From NCBI GenBank assembly GCA_022428185.1, contig JAKMCZ010000217.1, positions 1 through 9,587 on the forward strand: a stretch of DNA of 9,587 nucleotides. The letters are read 5' to 3'. Below, one piece after another: positions 1 to 7,135 of the stretch. Within the stretch, counting starts at the first letter, position 1, and each line of letters begins with the position of its first letter. A program made the translations under genes and the position numbers. The notes beneath the pieces were generated by a model that ran no database searches, had not been told where the DNA came from, and worked only from the letters and a program-made list of their open reading frames with translations. Source of the stretch: Alphaproteobacteria bacterium (GTDB lineage Bacteria > Pseudomonadota > Alphaproteobacteria > RS24).

Positions 1-572
1 GCAAAGAAGATGTGATTGCCGACATTACGCGGCGCGCCATGCGCGGTGAATTGGATTTTGAACCGGCACTGAAAGAGCGTGTCGCCATGTTGAAAGGTAT
101 GCCTGAAAGCGCGCTGCAAGAGCTTTATGATAATGGCATCAGCCTGATGCCGGGCGCGGCGACGCTGCTGGCGACCTTGCGCAAACATGATGTGTTTTGC
201 GGCCTTGTGTCGGGCGGCTTTGCTTTTTTCGTCTCACGGATTGCCGACAAATTGGCCTTTGATCGGTTTCAAAGCAATGATTTAAACCTGAAGGACAAAA
301 TGTTGGACGGCACAATCATCGAGCCGATATTGGGCCGCGCCGCTAAAGCCGAAATTCTCAAAGGCTGGGCCGATGAATTGGGTTTTGTCGAAGACCAGGT
401 GCTGGCGGTCGGTGACGGGTCAAACGACCTCGCCATGCTTGGCATAGCCGGAATGGGGGTCGCCTTTCGCGCCAAGCCTGCGGTAGCTGAGACCGCGCGC
501 TATCGCATCACGCATGGCGACTTGACCGCCTTACTTTATTTGCAGGGCTATCGGCAAGAAGCGTTTGGCTAG
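1..572 (+). CDS. serB: Phosphoserine phosphatase SerB, C-terminal part (5' end outside window)
   Basis: Cytosolic HAD-superfamily phosphatase that hydrolyses O-phospho-L-serine to L-serine, the last step of serine biosynthesis. The reading frame is open from base 3 (KEDVIADITRRAM...). The GTG at 12 is an internal valine codon, not a start, because the helical cap segment with RRAMRGELDFEPALKERV continues a SerB that begins upstream. Visible HAD motifs are motif II, SGGF (about 210-221), the motif III lysine in RAAKAEIL (about 345), and motif IV, GDGSNDLAML (about 411-440). Motif I with the nucleophilic DxDxT is missing because the window starts too late. About 189 codons are present, so roughly the N-terminal third, including any ACT-like domain, lies outside. 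The gene ends two bases before the stop codon of the convergent protease gene, leaving no room for a separate terminator. Confidence 0.95.
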   Translation, partial: KEDVIADITRRAMRGELDFEPALKERVAMLKGMPESALQELYDNGISLMPGAATLLATLRKHDVFCGLVSGGFAFFVSRIADKLAFDRFQSNDLNLKDKMLDGTIIEPILGRAAKAEILKGWADELGFVEDQVLAVGDGSNDLAMLGIAGMGVAFRAKPAVAETARYRITHGDLTALLYLQGYRQEAFG

Positions 573-574
573 CC

Positions 575-2014
575 TTAATCGCTTAACGGAATGGCGATAA
601 AGCGAACGGTTTGCCCTGAGCGAATAAATGCCAGCACCGAATTGCGACCGTTTTGCTTGGCTTTTTTCAGCGCGTCAACCGCCGCCTTGGCCGAACCGAC
701 CGCGCGCTGGTCAATCTCAGAAATCACATCACCCGGACGGATACCCGCCTCAAACGCCGCACTGCCACGCTCAACATCGACGATGACAGCACCAATAGCA
801 TCTTCGCCAAGCTCAAAGCGTTTGCGATTGTCGCGGCTCAGATTTTGCATCGTCAAACCGATATAGCTTTCATCATCGCTGCTTTGTGGTGTCGGCTGCG
901 ACCGGCTTTCAGGCTCTTCTTTCGTGCTGACTTCTTCCAATCGTCCGGTGACGATTTTCAGCTTGCGCGATTTACCGCGCCGAATGACCTCAACTTGAAC
1001 CGGTTTATCAATCGCCGTTTCGGCGACAATGCGCGGCAAGTCACGCATGGTCGGCACAGGTTTGCCGTCAAAGCGCACGATAACATCGCCGACTTTAAGG
1101 CCGCCTTTTTCTGCCGGACCATCGGGTGAAATTTCAGAAACCAGCGCACCACGCGCAGTGCCAAGCGCCAGCCCTTCAGCCAATTCGTCGGTCACTTGCT
1201 GGATTCGAACGCCGAGCCAACCACGACGGGTTTCGCCGAAACTTTGCAATTGCGCGGTCACGGTTTTAGCGAGATTGGAAGGAATGGAAAAACCGATACC
1301 GACCGACCCGCCCGAAGGGGAAATAATCGCAGAGTTCACACCAATGACTTCGCCGCGCATATTAAATAGCGGCCCGCCCGAATTACCGCGATTAATCGCG
1401 GCATCGGTTTGAATGAAACTGTCATAAGGCCCCGCATTAATATCGCGATTTATGGCCGAAATGACACCCGCCGACAAAGAGCCGCCAAGCCCGAACGGAT
1501 TGCCAATAGCGATAACCCAATCACCAACGCGTGCCTTGTCGCTATCGCCCAGCGGCACATAAGGCAGACGTTTTTTCGAACTGACCTTCAACACTGCCAA
1601 ATCGGTTTTCGGGTCGCGGCCGATAAGCTCGGCATCAAGCTTGGTGCCGTCAGAAAACGTCACGGTAATTTCGTCGGCTTCCTCAATCACGTGATTATTG
1701 GTGATGATGATCCCTTTCGGGTCGATAACAAAACCCGAGCCAAGCGATGATACTTTCTGACTTGGTGACTGACCACCGCGACGCTGATTGAAGAATTCTT
1801 CAAAAAAACGGTCAAAGGGCGGCTGTCCCGGTCCACGCGAACCGCGCTGCTCGACTTTTTGCGAGGTCGAAATATTAACCACGGCGGGCGTCAAGCGCTC
1901 AGCCAAATCGGCAAAACCATCAGGTGCCGGACGCGCTTTTGCGGGCAGTGCCATCAGCGGCACCATTAACAGAGCAAAAATCAGGAAAGACCGAGCCGGT
2001 GAGTGTTCAAACAT
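575..2014 (-). CDS. degP: Periplasmic serine protease of the Do/HtrA (DegP) family
   Basis: 479-residue trypsin-like serine endoprotease/chaperone acting on misfolded envelope proteins in the periplasm. A Sec signal peptide is visible: a hydrophobic stretch at about residues 9-24 and an AKA motif at 25-27, so cleavage after A27 is likely. The protease domain (about 35-250) has the full triad, H108 in TNNHVI, D138 in PKTDLAVL and S212 in GNSGGPL. PDZ1 follows at about 263-355. A charged, Q/S-rich linker (about 360-382) joins it to PDZ2 at about 384-478. Two PDZ domains and this length are normal for the family. The ATG at 2014 is preceded by AGGA about nine bases upstream and only 11 bases after the DUF2065 stop, so it is the last gene of the hflK operon. 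DegQ/MucD-type naming is equally possible; the family itself is certain. Confidence 0.95.
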   Translation of the reverse strand: MFEHSPARSFLIFALLMVPLMALPAKARPAPDGFADLAERLTPAVVNISTSQKVEQRGSRGPGQPPFDRFFEEFFNQRRGGQSPSQKVSSLGSGFVIDPKGIIITNNHVIEEADEITVTFSDGTKLDAELIGRDPKTDLAVLKVSSKKRLPYVPLGDSDKARVGDWVIAIGNPFGLGGSLSAGVISAINRDINAGPYDSFIQTDAAINRGNSGGPLFNMRGEVIGVNSAIISPSGGSVGIGFSIPSNLAKTVTAQLQSFGETRRGWLGVRIQQVTDELAEGLALGTARGALVSEISPDGPAEKGGLKVGDVIVRFDGKPVPTMRDLPRIVAETAIDKPVQVEVIRRGKSRKLKIVTGRLEEVSTKEEPESRSQPTPQSSDDESYIGLTMQNLSRDNRKRFELGEDAIGAVIVDVERGSAAFEAGIRPGDVISEIDQRAVGSAKAAVDALKKAKQNGRNSVLAFIRSGQTVRFIAIPLSD

Positions 2015-2025
2015 TGATGAAATTC

Positions 2026-2211
2026 CTATCCAAGAAACCAGACCAAACCAACGCCAATGCCCAGTGCCACCAGCCCACCATTGCGAAGGGTTGCATCACT
2101 GACGGCGTCAATTTGTTTGACCATAGAACGCAAAAATGACGGAAAAAGGGCATAGATTGCGCCCTCAAAAGCCAATACCAGCCCAACGGCCAGAAATAGC
2201 TTTTCGAGCAT
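2026..2211 (-). CDS. DUF2065 (YjeT-like) small membrane protein
   Basis: 61-residue inner-membrane protein. The ATG at 2211 is chosen because it overlaps the hflC stop by one base (TAATG), the same junction used between hflK and hflC, and because the protein then begins MLEKLFLAVGLVLAFEGAIY, the typical family start. The longer open frame to 2259 would add 16 Cys/Gly-rich residues lying inside hflC and is unlikely. Two hydrophobic segments are visible, at about residues 3-22 and 43-60, joined by a short polar stretch (LRSMVKQIDAVSDATLRNGG). E. coli yjeT is likewise found directly after hflC, which supports the assignment by position as well as sequence. Function is unknown; the position between HflC and an envelope protease suggests, as inference only, a role in membrane protein quality control. 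Confidence 0.88.
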   Translation of the reverse strand: MLEKLFLAVGLVLAFEGAIYALFPSFLRSMVKQIDAVSDATLRNGGLVALGIGVGLVWFLG

Positions 2212-3218
2212 TAGTTTGCTGCCTGCTCCGCTTGTGCATCGGCAACAATTTCCGGACACAGACTTTCGCTCAAAGACTTACCGTCTTTGGTCAACTTATC
2301 GACATTGACCCGCACGCCGCGTTTCACTTTGCCGGTTTGGCTTGGTGCCAGCGTGCTATTTGGGTTTTTCAAGAACTGGAAGAACGCACTATCGGGCGAC
2401 AAAACCATTGTCGTGCCTTCTTCTTCCAATGCCGTTTCATAGGCCTGCATTGACCGGTAAAATGCGAAAAAGTCGGGGTCTTGACCAAATACTTTAGCGA
2501 AGACGCGGTTACGACAACCATCGCCCTGACCGCGCGTAATCTCACTATCGCGCGTCGCCTCAGCCAGTAGAACCGTCACTTGCTTGTCGGCTTGCGCGCG
2601 AATGGCACGCCCGACTTCTTGACCACGGGCGCGGAACTCAGCCGCTTCCTGCTCGCGCTCGGTCTGCATGCGACGATAAATGGCCTGTGAGTTGGCTTCG
2701 GGCAAATCGGCACGGCGGATACGCACATCGATAATCTCAATGCCGAAATCCGCTGCCTGTTGATTGACCAATTGACTGATGCGCTGCATCAATTTTTCGC
2801 GCTCATCGCGCACCACGGTTTCAAATTTTTCTTCACCCAGAACCGACCGCATTGACGATGACACAATCGTCGATAGACGCGATTGCGCACGTCGCTCATC
2901 ACGCAGCGCTTTATAAAATTGCAGCGGATCGGTAATGCGATAGCGCGTAAAAGCATCAACAACCAGACGCTTTTGATCTGACGCAATCAATTCTTCAGCC
3001 GGCGTATCGAGGTCGAGTATGCGCTTGTCGATGAAAATGACATTTTGCACAAAGGGCATTTTCAGGTGCAAACCGGGCTCGGTAATCACGCGGCGCGGAT
3101 CACCGAACTGTAGCACCAGCGCTTGCTGCGTCTGATGCACGGTAAATAGAGCCGCTGAGGCCAAAATTCCCAAAACGGCGACGAGAATGAGAGAAATAAC
3201 TAGACTTGGACGTTTCAT
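2211..3218 (-). CDS. hflC: HflC, SPFH/prohibitin-domain membrane protein
   Basis: 335-residue subunit of the HflK-HflC complex, which in E. coli surrounds the membrane protease FtsH and modulates degradation of membrane proteins. One N-terminal transmembrane helix (about residues 5-27) is followed by the SPFH domain (about 28-190; VLQFGDPRRVITEPGLHLKMPF is typical). A long charged helix follows (about 180-235; REQEAAEFRARGQEVGRAIRA). The HflC C-terminal signature DPDFFAFYRSMQAYE is at about 247-261. The ATG at 3218 overlaps the hflK stop by one base (TAATG), with AGGAG eight bases upstream inside hflK, so translation is probably coupled. The usual GDA(E/Q)RNR stretch reads GDGCRNR here (about 232-238), a mild deviation. 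Identification is secure. Confidence 0.95.
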   Translation of the reverse strand: MKRPSLVISLILVAVLGILASAALFTVHQTQQALVLQFGDPRRVITEPGLHLKMPFVQNVIFIDKRILDLDTPAEELIASDQKRLVVDAFTRYRITDPLQFYKALRDERRAQSRLSTIVSSSMRSVLGEEKFETVVRDEREKLMQRISQLVNQQAADFGIEIIDVRIRRADLPEANSQAIYRRMQTEREQEAAEFRARGQEVGRAIRAQADKQVTVLLAEATRDSEITRGQGDGCRNRVFAKVFGQDPDFFAFYRSMQAYETALEEEGTTMVLSPDSAFFQFLKNPNSTLAPSQTGKVKRGVRVNVDKLTKDGKSLSESLCPEIVADAQAEQAAN

Positions 3219-4330
3219 TATTTTGACTCCTGCCTGCGCTGTAATTGGTCGAGCGGCAGATAAGGCACAACGCCCTGTCCATCTTGCTCGATAATGACTT
3301 TATTGGTGCGACCCAATACTTTTTCGAGGGTTTCAAGGAACATGCGCTGGCGGGTAACGCCGCGCGCTGTGCGATATTCATCATAAATCGACGCAAAACG
3401 CGATGCTTCACCATCTGCTTCCGCTACTGTTTGAGCTAAGTAAGCTTCAGCTTCGCGGCGAATACGCACGGCCTCACCTTGCGCTTCAGGAACAACGCGA
3501 TTGGCATATTTATTGGCTTCGTTTCGCGCGCGCTCTTGGTCAGCACGTGCGGCTTGCACATCACGAAACGCGTCAATAACGGCGGCAGGCGGGTCAACTT
3601 TCTGCATTTTTACCCGCGTAATGGTGATACCGGCACCATATTCATCAAGCGTCTTTTGCATCAGCGCCCTTGTCTGTTCTTCATTGGTTTGGCGCTGCTC
3701 GGTCAAAATTGGCTGAATGTCATTCTGCCCGATAATTTCGCGCATGGTGCTTTCAGCCACGGCCTTCACCGTGCCGGTCGGGTTTTGAATATTAAAAAGA
3801 AAATCAGGGGCATCGTTAATAACCCAGAAGACAGAGAAATCGACATCGACAATATTTTCATCGCCGGTCAGCATCAGGCTTTCCTCGGGCACATCACGCG
3901 ATACGGCCGCCGCGCGGCGCTCTGTGCTGGCGCGCATGCCAATATCAACCAGATTTTCAGTCGTCACTTTCGGGGTCACAGCCGTTTCAATCGGCCACGG
4001 CAAATGATAATTCAAGCCGGGGCTGGTTTGGGTGTGAAACTTACCGAAACGCAGCACGACACCCTGTTCATCAGCTTGAACGCGGTAAAACCCGCTCAGC
4101 GCCCACAGGCTAACAATAACTGCCAAAATAACGGTCAAACCCGCACCACCGCCGGCACCGGGTATCAAACGACTGACGCGTTCTTGCGCCTGCCGGATCA
4201 TCTCTTCAATATCAGGCTCATTGCCACCGCCACCGGGGCCAGGCCCACGTCGCGGGCCACCGCCGCCGCCATTGCTGCCGCCGCTTCCCCACGGGTTTTG
4301 ATTCTTTCCGGAATTATTGTCCCAGGGCAT
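3218..4330 (-). CDS. hflK: HflK, SPFH/prohibitin-domain membrane protein
   Basis: 370-residue partner of HflC in the FtsH-modulating membrane complex. The N-terminus has the characteristic Trp/Asn/Gly-rich cytosolic leader (residues 1-38, with PWDNN and several glycine runs). An acidic/basic helix (about 39-56), a single transmembrane segment (about 63-81), the SPFH domain (about 82-265, starting YRVQADEQGVVLRFGKF) and an Ala/Glu/Arg-rich helix (about 258-325) follow. The C-terminal KVIIEQDGQGVVPYLPL is the usual HflK ending. The start ATG at 4330 has a strong GGAGG seven bases upstream and no good alternative. It is the first gene of the leftward hflK-hflC-DUF2065-degP operon and lies divergent from mrp, with a 173-base promoter region between them. 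Confidence 0.95.
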   Translation of the reverse strand: MPWDNNSGKNQNPWGSGGSNGGGGGPRRGPGPGGGGNEPDIEEMIRQAQERVSRLIPGAGGGAGLTVILAVIVSLWALSGFYRVQADEQGVVLRFGKFHTQTSPGLNYHLPWPIETAVTPKVTTENLVDIGMRASTERRAAAVSRDVPEESLMLTGDENIVDVDFSVFWVINDAPDFLFNIQNPTGTVKAVAESTMREIIGQNDIQPILTEQRQTNEEQTRALMQKTLDEYGAGITITRVKMQKVDPPAAVIDAFRDVQAARADQERARNEANKYANRVVPEAQGEAVRIRREAEAYLAQTVAEADGEASRFASIYDEYRTARGVTRQRMFLETLEKVLGRTNKVIIEQDGQGVVPYLPLDQLQRRQESK

Positions 4331-4352
4331 CGCCTAACCTCCATTTACCGAG

Positions 4353-4371
4353 ACGCGTTTCATAAGCGCGT
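4353..4371. repeat. Inverted repeat ACGCGTTT/AAGCGCGT upstream of hflK
   Basis: An eight-pair inverted repeat (one G-T pair) with a three-base centre, CAT. It covers the candidate -10 of the hflK promoter, so it could be an operator. It could be an mRNA leader hairpin if transcription starts further upstream than proposed. It may also be chance. Confidence 0.4.
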
Positions 4372-4387
4372 ATCCATTGTGTCGCAA
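4359..4387 (-). promoter_or_regulatory. Candidate promoter of the hflK-hflC-DUF2065-degP operon
   Basis: On the minus strand TTGCGA (4387-4382) and TATGAA (4364-4359) are separated by 17 bases and resemble a housekeeping -35/-10 pair (four of six matches each). Transcription would start near 4352, about 20 bases before the ribosome binding site. The prediction rests on weak consensus matches and on position only. Confidence 0.35.
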
Positions 4388-4395
4388 TGTGACAC
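4379..4395. repeat. Inverted repeat GTGTC-N7-GACAC in the hflK/mrp divergent region
   Basis: A perfect five-base inverted repeat with a seven-base spacer, giving a 17-base element of the size bound by dimeric helix-turn-helix regulators. It overlaps the candidate -35 of hflK and lies about 30 bases upstream of the -35 proposed for mrp. No regulator family is recognised from it. Confidence 0.35.
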
Positions 4396-4426
4396 TTGTG
4401 CAGAACCAACGCAATCTTCACATTAA

Positions 4427-4455
4427 TTGACAAGCGCATCATATACAGGTCTATG
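4427..4455 (+). promoter_or_regulatory. Candidate promoter of mrp-DUF1737
   Basis: A perfect TTGACA (4427-4432) is followed after 17 bases by a poor -10, TCTATG (4450-4455). The -35 element is the stronger determinant in many alphaproteobacterial promoters, so this is plausible. Transcription would start about 40 bases before the mrp ATG. Confidence 0.45.
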
Positions 4456-4503
4456 TGGTGAAGATGACAGCGAAATTCAAGCACAAAACAAAGGTTTTTG
4501 TTC

Positions 4504-5523
4504 ATGTCCGCTCCGGTTGAGGCCGATATCCTAGATGCATTGGACGCGATTACCGCCAGCGGCGACGCGCAATCGCTGGTTTCGGCTGACCGCGTGCAGG
4601 GTTTGGTGGTGCGCGACGGCAATATCGGCTTTTCGCTTGAGGTTGACGGCTTGCCCCCCGACACGCTTGACGGGTTGCAGCAGCAAGCCGAATCCGCCGT
4701 GAAAAAGCTATCCGGTGTGGTGTCGGTTACCAGCGTGTTGACCGCGCATCGCAGCCCGCCGGAAAACGAGCCCCACAATAGCGCCAGCACCGAAGTCCCC
4801 GCCGTTTTCAAGCATATTAAAACCGTCATCGCCGTTGCATCGGGCAAGGGCGGGGTCGGCAAATCAACCGTCGCGGTTAATCTCGCCGCCGCATTGTCGC
4901 GGGCGGGCAATCAAACTGGTTTGCTTGATGCCGATATTTACGGGCCGAGCATGCCGCAACTATTGGGCATTACCGATAAGCCCGATATGTCGGACGAAAA
5001 AAAACTCATTCCAATCGAAAGCAACGGTATTCACACCATGTCTATCGGCTATCTGGTCGATAGCACGCAAGCGATGATATGGCGCGGGCCGATGGCGCAA
5101 GGTGCGCTGGTTCAAATGCTCGATGATGTTGCATGGCCGCCGCTTGATGTGCTGGTTATCGACCTGCCGCCCGGCACGGGTGATATTCAACTGACAATGG
5201 CGCAGCGTATTCCGGTTTCCGGTGCGGTGCTGGTCACCACACCATCTGAACTGGCGCTGGCCGATGTGACCCGCGCCATCGCCATGTTTGAGAAAACCAA
5301 TGTGCCGGTTCTCGGTCTGATTGAAAACATGGCTTATCTCGATGCGCCTGACGGCACGCGACTTTACCCGTTTGGCGAAGGCGGCGAAGAACTGGCGACG
5401 CAAATGAAGCTGGCGCACCTCGCCAGTCTGCCGCTCAATGCTTCTATTGGCACAGATGGCAGCCATGAAGCATTTCACAAGCTGGCGGCGCGCATCAGCG
5501 CATCGATAAAGGAAACCGCATGA
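4504..5523 (+). CDS. mrp: Mrp/ApbC-family P-loop ATPase (Fe-S carrier type) without cysteines
   Basis: 339-residue cytosolic ATPase of the Mrp/NBP35/ApbC family, whose studied members carry and transfer Fe-S clusters. An N-terminal MIP18/DUF59-like domain (about residues 5-82, ending VSVTSVLTAHR) precedes the MinD-like ATPase domain (about 105-335). That domain has the deviant Walker A GKGGVGKS (114-121, signature lysine K115), switch I DADIYGPSMP (142-151) and Walker B VLVIDLPPGTGD (about 216-227). After IENMAYL the usual CxxC position reads LDAPDGTRLYPFGEGG, and the whole protein contains no cysteine. The ATG at 4504 is preferred over the TTG at 4498 because AAGG lies nine bases upstream of the ATG but only three upstream of the TTG. 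Its stop overlaps the next start in ATGA. The family is certain, but cluster binding is doubtful. Confidence 0.94.
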   Translation: MSAPVEADILDALDAITASGDAQSLVSADRVQGLVVRDGNIGFSLEVDGLPPDTLDGLQQQAESAVKKLSGVVSVTSVLTAHRSPPENEPHNSASTEVPAVFKHIKTVIAVASGKGGVGKSTVAVNLAAALSRAGNQTGLLDADIYGPSMPQLLGITDKPDMSDEKKLIPIESNGIHTMSIGYLVDSTQAMIWRGPMAQGALVQMLDDVAWPPLDVLVIDLPPGTGDIQLTMAQRIPVSGAVLVTTPSELALADVTRAIAMFEKTNVPVLGLIENMAYLDAPDGTRLYPFGEGGEELATQMKLAHLASLPLNASIGTDGSHEAFHKLAARISASIKETA

Positions 5524-5717
5524 GCGACGATAAAAAAGCCTATCGGTTTTTTACCGGTGCTGATGATGCTGAATTTTGCCAACGCGTGTCTGATGCGCTG
5601 CGCGAGGGCTGGGTGCTGTATGGCCCGCCGATTATGCAAGTTGACGCGAACGGCAACCGCCATTGCGGACAGGCGGTTGTGCTGCCTGAATTCTTCTCTA
5701 CTTATTCAGAAAATTAA
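5520..5717 (+). CDS. DUF1737 domain small protein
   Basis: 65-residue soluble protein that I recognise as a DUF1737 member by its pattern YRFFTGADDAEFCQRVSDALREGWVLYGPP followed by a GQAVV strand. The pattern is a short helix-strand fold with the W-x-LYG motif near the middle. No signal peptide, membrane segment or catalytic motif is visible, and its function is unknown. The ATG overlaps the mrp stop (ATGA), so it is cotranscribed and probably translationally coupled with mrp. Its last 20 bases overlap the 3' end of the convergent SMP-30-like gene. The two cysteines (residues 20 and 49) are unremarkable. Gene reality is well supported by the family match and the coupling; any functional link with Mrp is inference. 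Confidence 0.85.
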   Translation: MSDDKKAYRFFTGADDAEFCQRVSDALREGWVLYGPPIMQVDANGNRHCGQAVVLPEFFSTYSEN

Positions 5718-6606
5718 GCGGCAGACCGGGGGTGTCCCAATCGGCAGCCAGCAAGCGGCCCGTGCCAGAGGCCGTGATATAAGCGGTTTTCAAATCATCG
5801 CCGCCGAAGCAAATATTAGTGGTCATCGGGTCGCCGGTCGGCACATGACGAATATCGCCGGTCAGCGGATTGATGCGCGAAATCCCGCCATTCATTATTG
5901 TTGCAACGCAAACCGTGCCGTCTGCTTCAACCGCCATTGAATCGAAAAAGCTGAAGCCGCTCGGTGACGCGACAAAGTTTTTCTGCCCTGTGCGCCCGCT
6001 ATCGGCCAGTTTGCCGGGCGCTTCCAATTTCCATCGCCATAAGCGTGCGCCCTGTGTTTCTGCGACATAGACATAATCTTCATCAGGGCTGAGACTGACG
6101 CCATTGGCCGTTTCCACGGGAAACACCATTTCCTCGACATGGCTGCCATCGGCTTTGGCGTAAAACAACGCACCGCGATCTTTCAGCCGGTCAAAGCCTT
6201 TGCCCAAATCGGTGAACCAAAAGCCGCCATCGCTGTCGAAAACAATATCATTCGGCCCACGCAATGGATTGCCATCAACCTCGGTATACAAAACCTCAAC
6301 CTTGCCGGTCGCCAAATCGACCCGCTCGATGCGCCCACCCGAATAATCATCGGCAATGTCGCCGGCAAATAGCAGGCCGTTAACATCGTGCCATTCAAAA
6401 CCGCCATTATTGCAAATATAAACCGCGCCATCGGGGCCGATGGCCGCACCATTTGGACCGCCGCCGGTTTCCGCAATAACCTCGATTTTTCCATCGGGCG
6501 ACACACGGCTTAAAGTGCCGCGCGCAATCTCAACCAAAATAACCGAGCCATCATTCATGGCAATCGGCCCTTCGGGAAATAATAATCCTGAGGCTATTTC
6601 GCGCAT
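5698..6606 (-). CDS. SMP-30/gluconolactonase/LRE-family beta-propeller hydrolase
   Basis: 302-residue six-bladed beta-propeller of the SMP-30 family, a group of metal-dependent lactonases such as gluconolactonase. The expected metal ligands are recognisable: E12 in FPEGP, N119 in GPND, N168 in ANGV and D222 in FDSM, matching the Glu/Asn/Asn/Asp set of human SMP-30 and bacterial gluconolactonases. Repeated blade strands such as SPDGK, GPDGAVYICNNGG and SDGGFWFTDLG are also visible. No signal peptide is present, so it is probably cytosolic. The ATG at 6606 has a strong GGGGAGGG ribosome binding site and lies 14 bases after the folA stop, making it the third gene of the thyA-folA operon. The physiological substrate cannot be read from the sequence; sugar-acid lactone or another ester are both possible. 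Confidence 0.88.
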   Translation of the reverse strand: MREIASGLLFPEGPIAMNDGSVILVEIARGTLSRVSPDGKIEVIAETGGGPNGAAIGPDGAVYICNNGGFEWHDVNGLLFAGDIADDYSGGRIERVDLATGKVEVLYTEVDGNPLRGPNDIVFDSDGGFWFTDLGKGFDRLKDRGALFYAKADGSHVEEMVFPVETANGVSLSPDEDYVYVAETQGARLWRWKLEAPGKLADSGRTGQKNFVASPSGFSFFDSMAVEADGTVCVATIMNGGISRINPLTGDIRHVPTGDPMTTNICFGGDDLKTAYITASGTGRLLAADWDTPGLPLNFLNK

Positions 6607-6620
6607 ATCACCCTCCCCGT

Positions 6621-7133
6621 TTAGCGTCGTTCAAGCGTGATAAAACTATAGTCGGCACTGTCATTTTCGCCAGCCGAAAATCTTATGCGCGCTGTCTCGT
6701 GCCAATCATCAGGGTTTTGCAGCGCGAAAGAGGTATCCCCATCGGGCGTTGCATGAACTTGCGTTAAGTGAATTTTTCCGGCTTGCGCTTCGAACAATTT
6801 ATATATCTGCCCGCCGCCAATAATCATCACTGTCTGCCCATCACCACCCGATGAAGATGAGGCGGCCAAAGCCGCTTCCGGCGTTTCCACCAACACGACA
6901 CCGTCAGGCACTACAAGCTTGCTGCGGCTGATAACAATATTGGTGCGCCCCGGCAAAGCGCGTCCGATTGATTGCCATGTTAGCCGCCCCATAATAATCG
7001 GACAGCCCATCGTCACTTGCTTGAAATGTTTGAGGTCGGACGGCAACCGCCACGGCATGTCGCCGTCTTTGCCGATAATGCCGTTCTCAGCAATGGCGAC
7101 CACCATTTCGATTTGCGTCTTCAGTTCCGACAC
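6621..7133 (-). CDS. folA: Dihydrofolate reductase
   Basis: 170-residue NADPH-dependent enzyme reducing dihydrofolate to tetrahydrofolate. Family landmarks are GIIGKDGDMPWRLPSDLKHFK with W28 and the catalytic acid D33 (E. coli W22/D27), the cofactor segment MGRLTWQSIGRALPGRTN, and IIGGGQIY. The start is taken as GTG at 7133, two bases after the thyA stop. No strong Shine-Dalgarno is visible, so coupling to thyA is likely. An internal ATG at 7106 (161 residues) is possible, but it would clip the first beta strand, which aligns from residue 8 with the E. coli N-terminus. It restores the tetrahydrofolate consumed by ThyA, encoded immediately upstream in the same operon. Function is certain; the exact start is not. 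Confidence 0.94.
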   Translation of the reverse strand: MSELKTQIEMVVAIAENGIIGKDGDMPWRLPSDLKHFKQVTMGCPIIMGRLTWQSIGRALPGRTNIVISRSKLVVPDGVVLVETPEAALAASSSSGGDGQTVMIIGGGQIYKLFEAQAGKIHLTQVHATPDGDTSFALQNPDDWHETARIRFSAGENDSADYSFITLERR

Positions 7134-7135
7134 GG

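Noticed and set aside
653..1129. 158-codon open frame on the + strand opposite the protease gene
   Set aside because: It lies wholly inside degP on the other strand, matches no family, and its composition mirrors the sense codons.
3479..4426. 315-codon open frame on the + strand opposite hflK
   Set aside because: It is an antisense shadow of a well-conserved gene with no recognisable domains, low-complexity Ala/Thr and Ile/Asn stretches, and no matching operon context.
4498..4503. TTG at 4498 as the mrp start
   Set aside because: The AAGG ribosome binding site is only three bases from it but nine bases from the ATG at 4504.
5686..5709. Inverted repeat CTGAAT-N12-ATTCAG at the convergent DUF1737/SMP-30 3' ends, considered as a bidirectional terminator
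   Set aside because: The stem is short with a 12-base loop, and no T tract follows on either strand.
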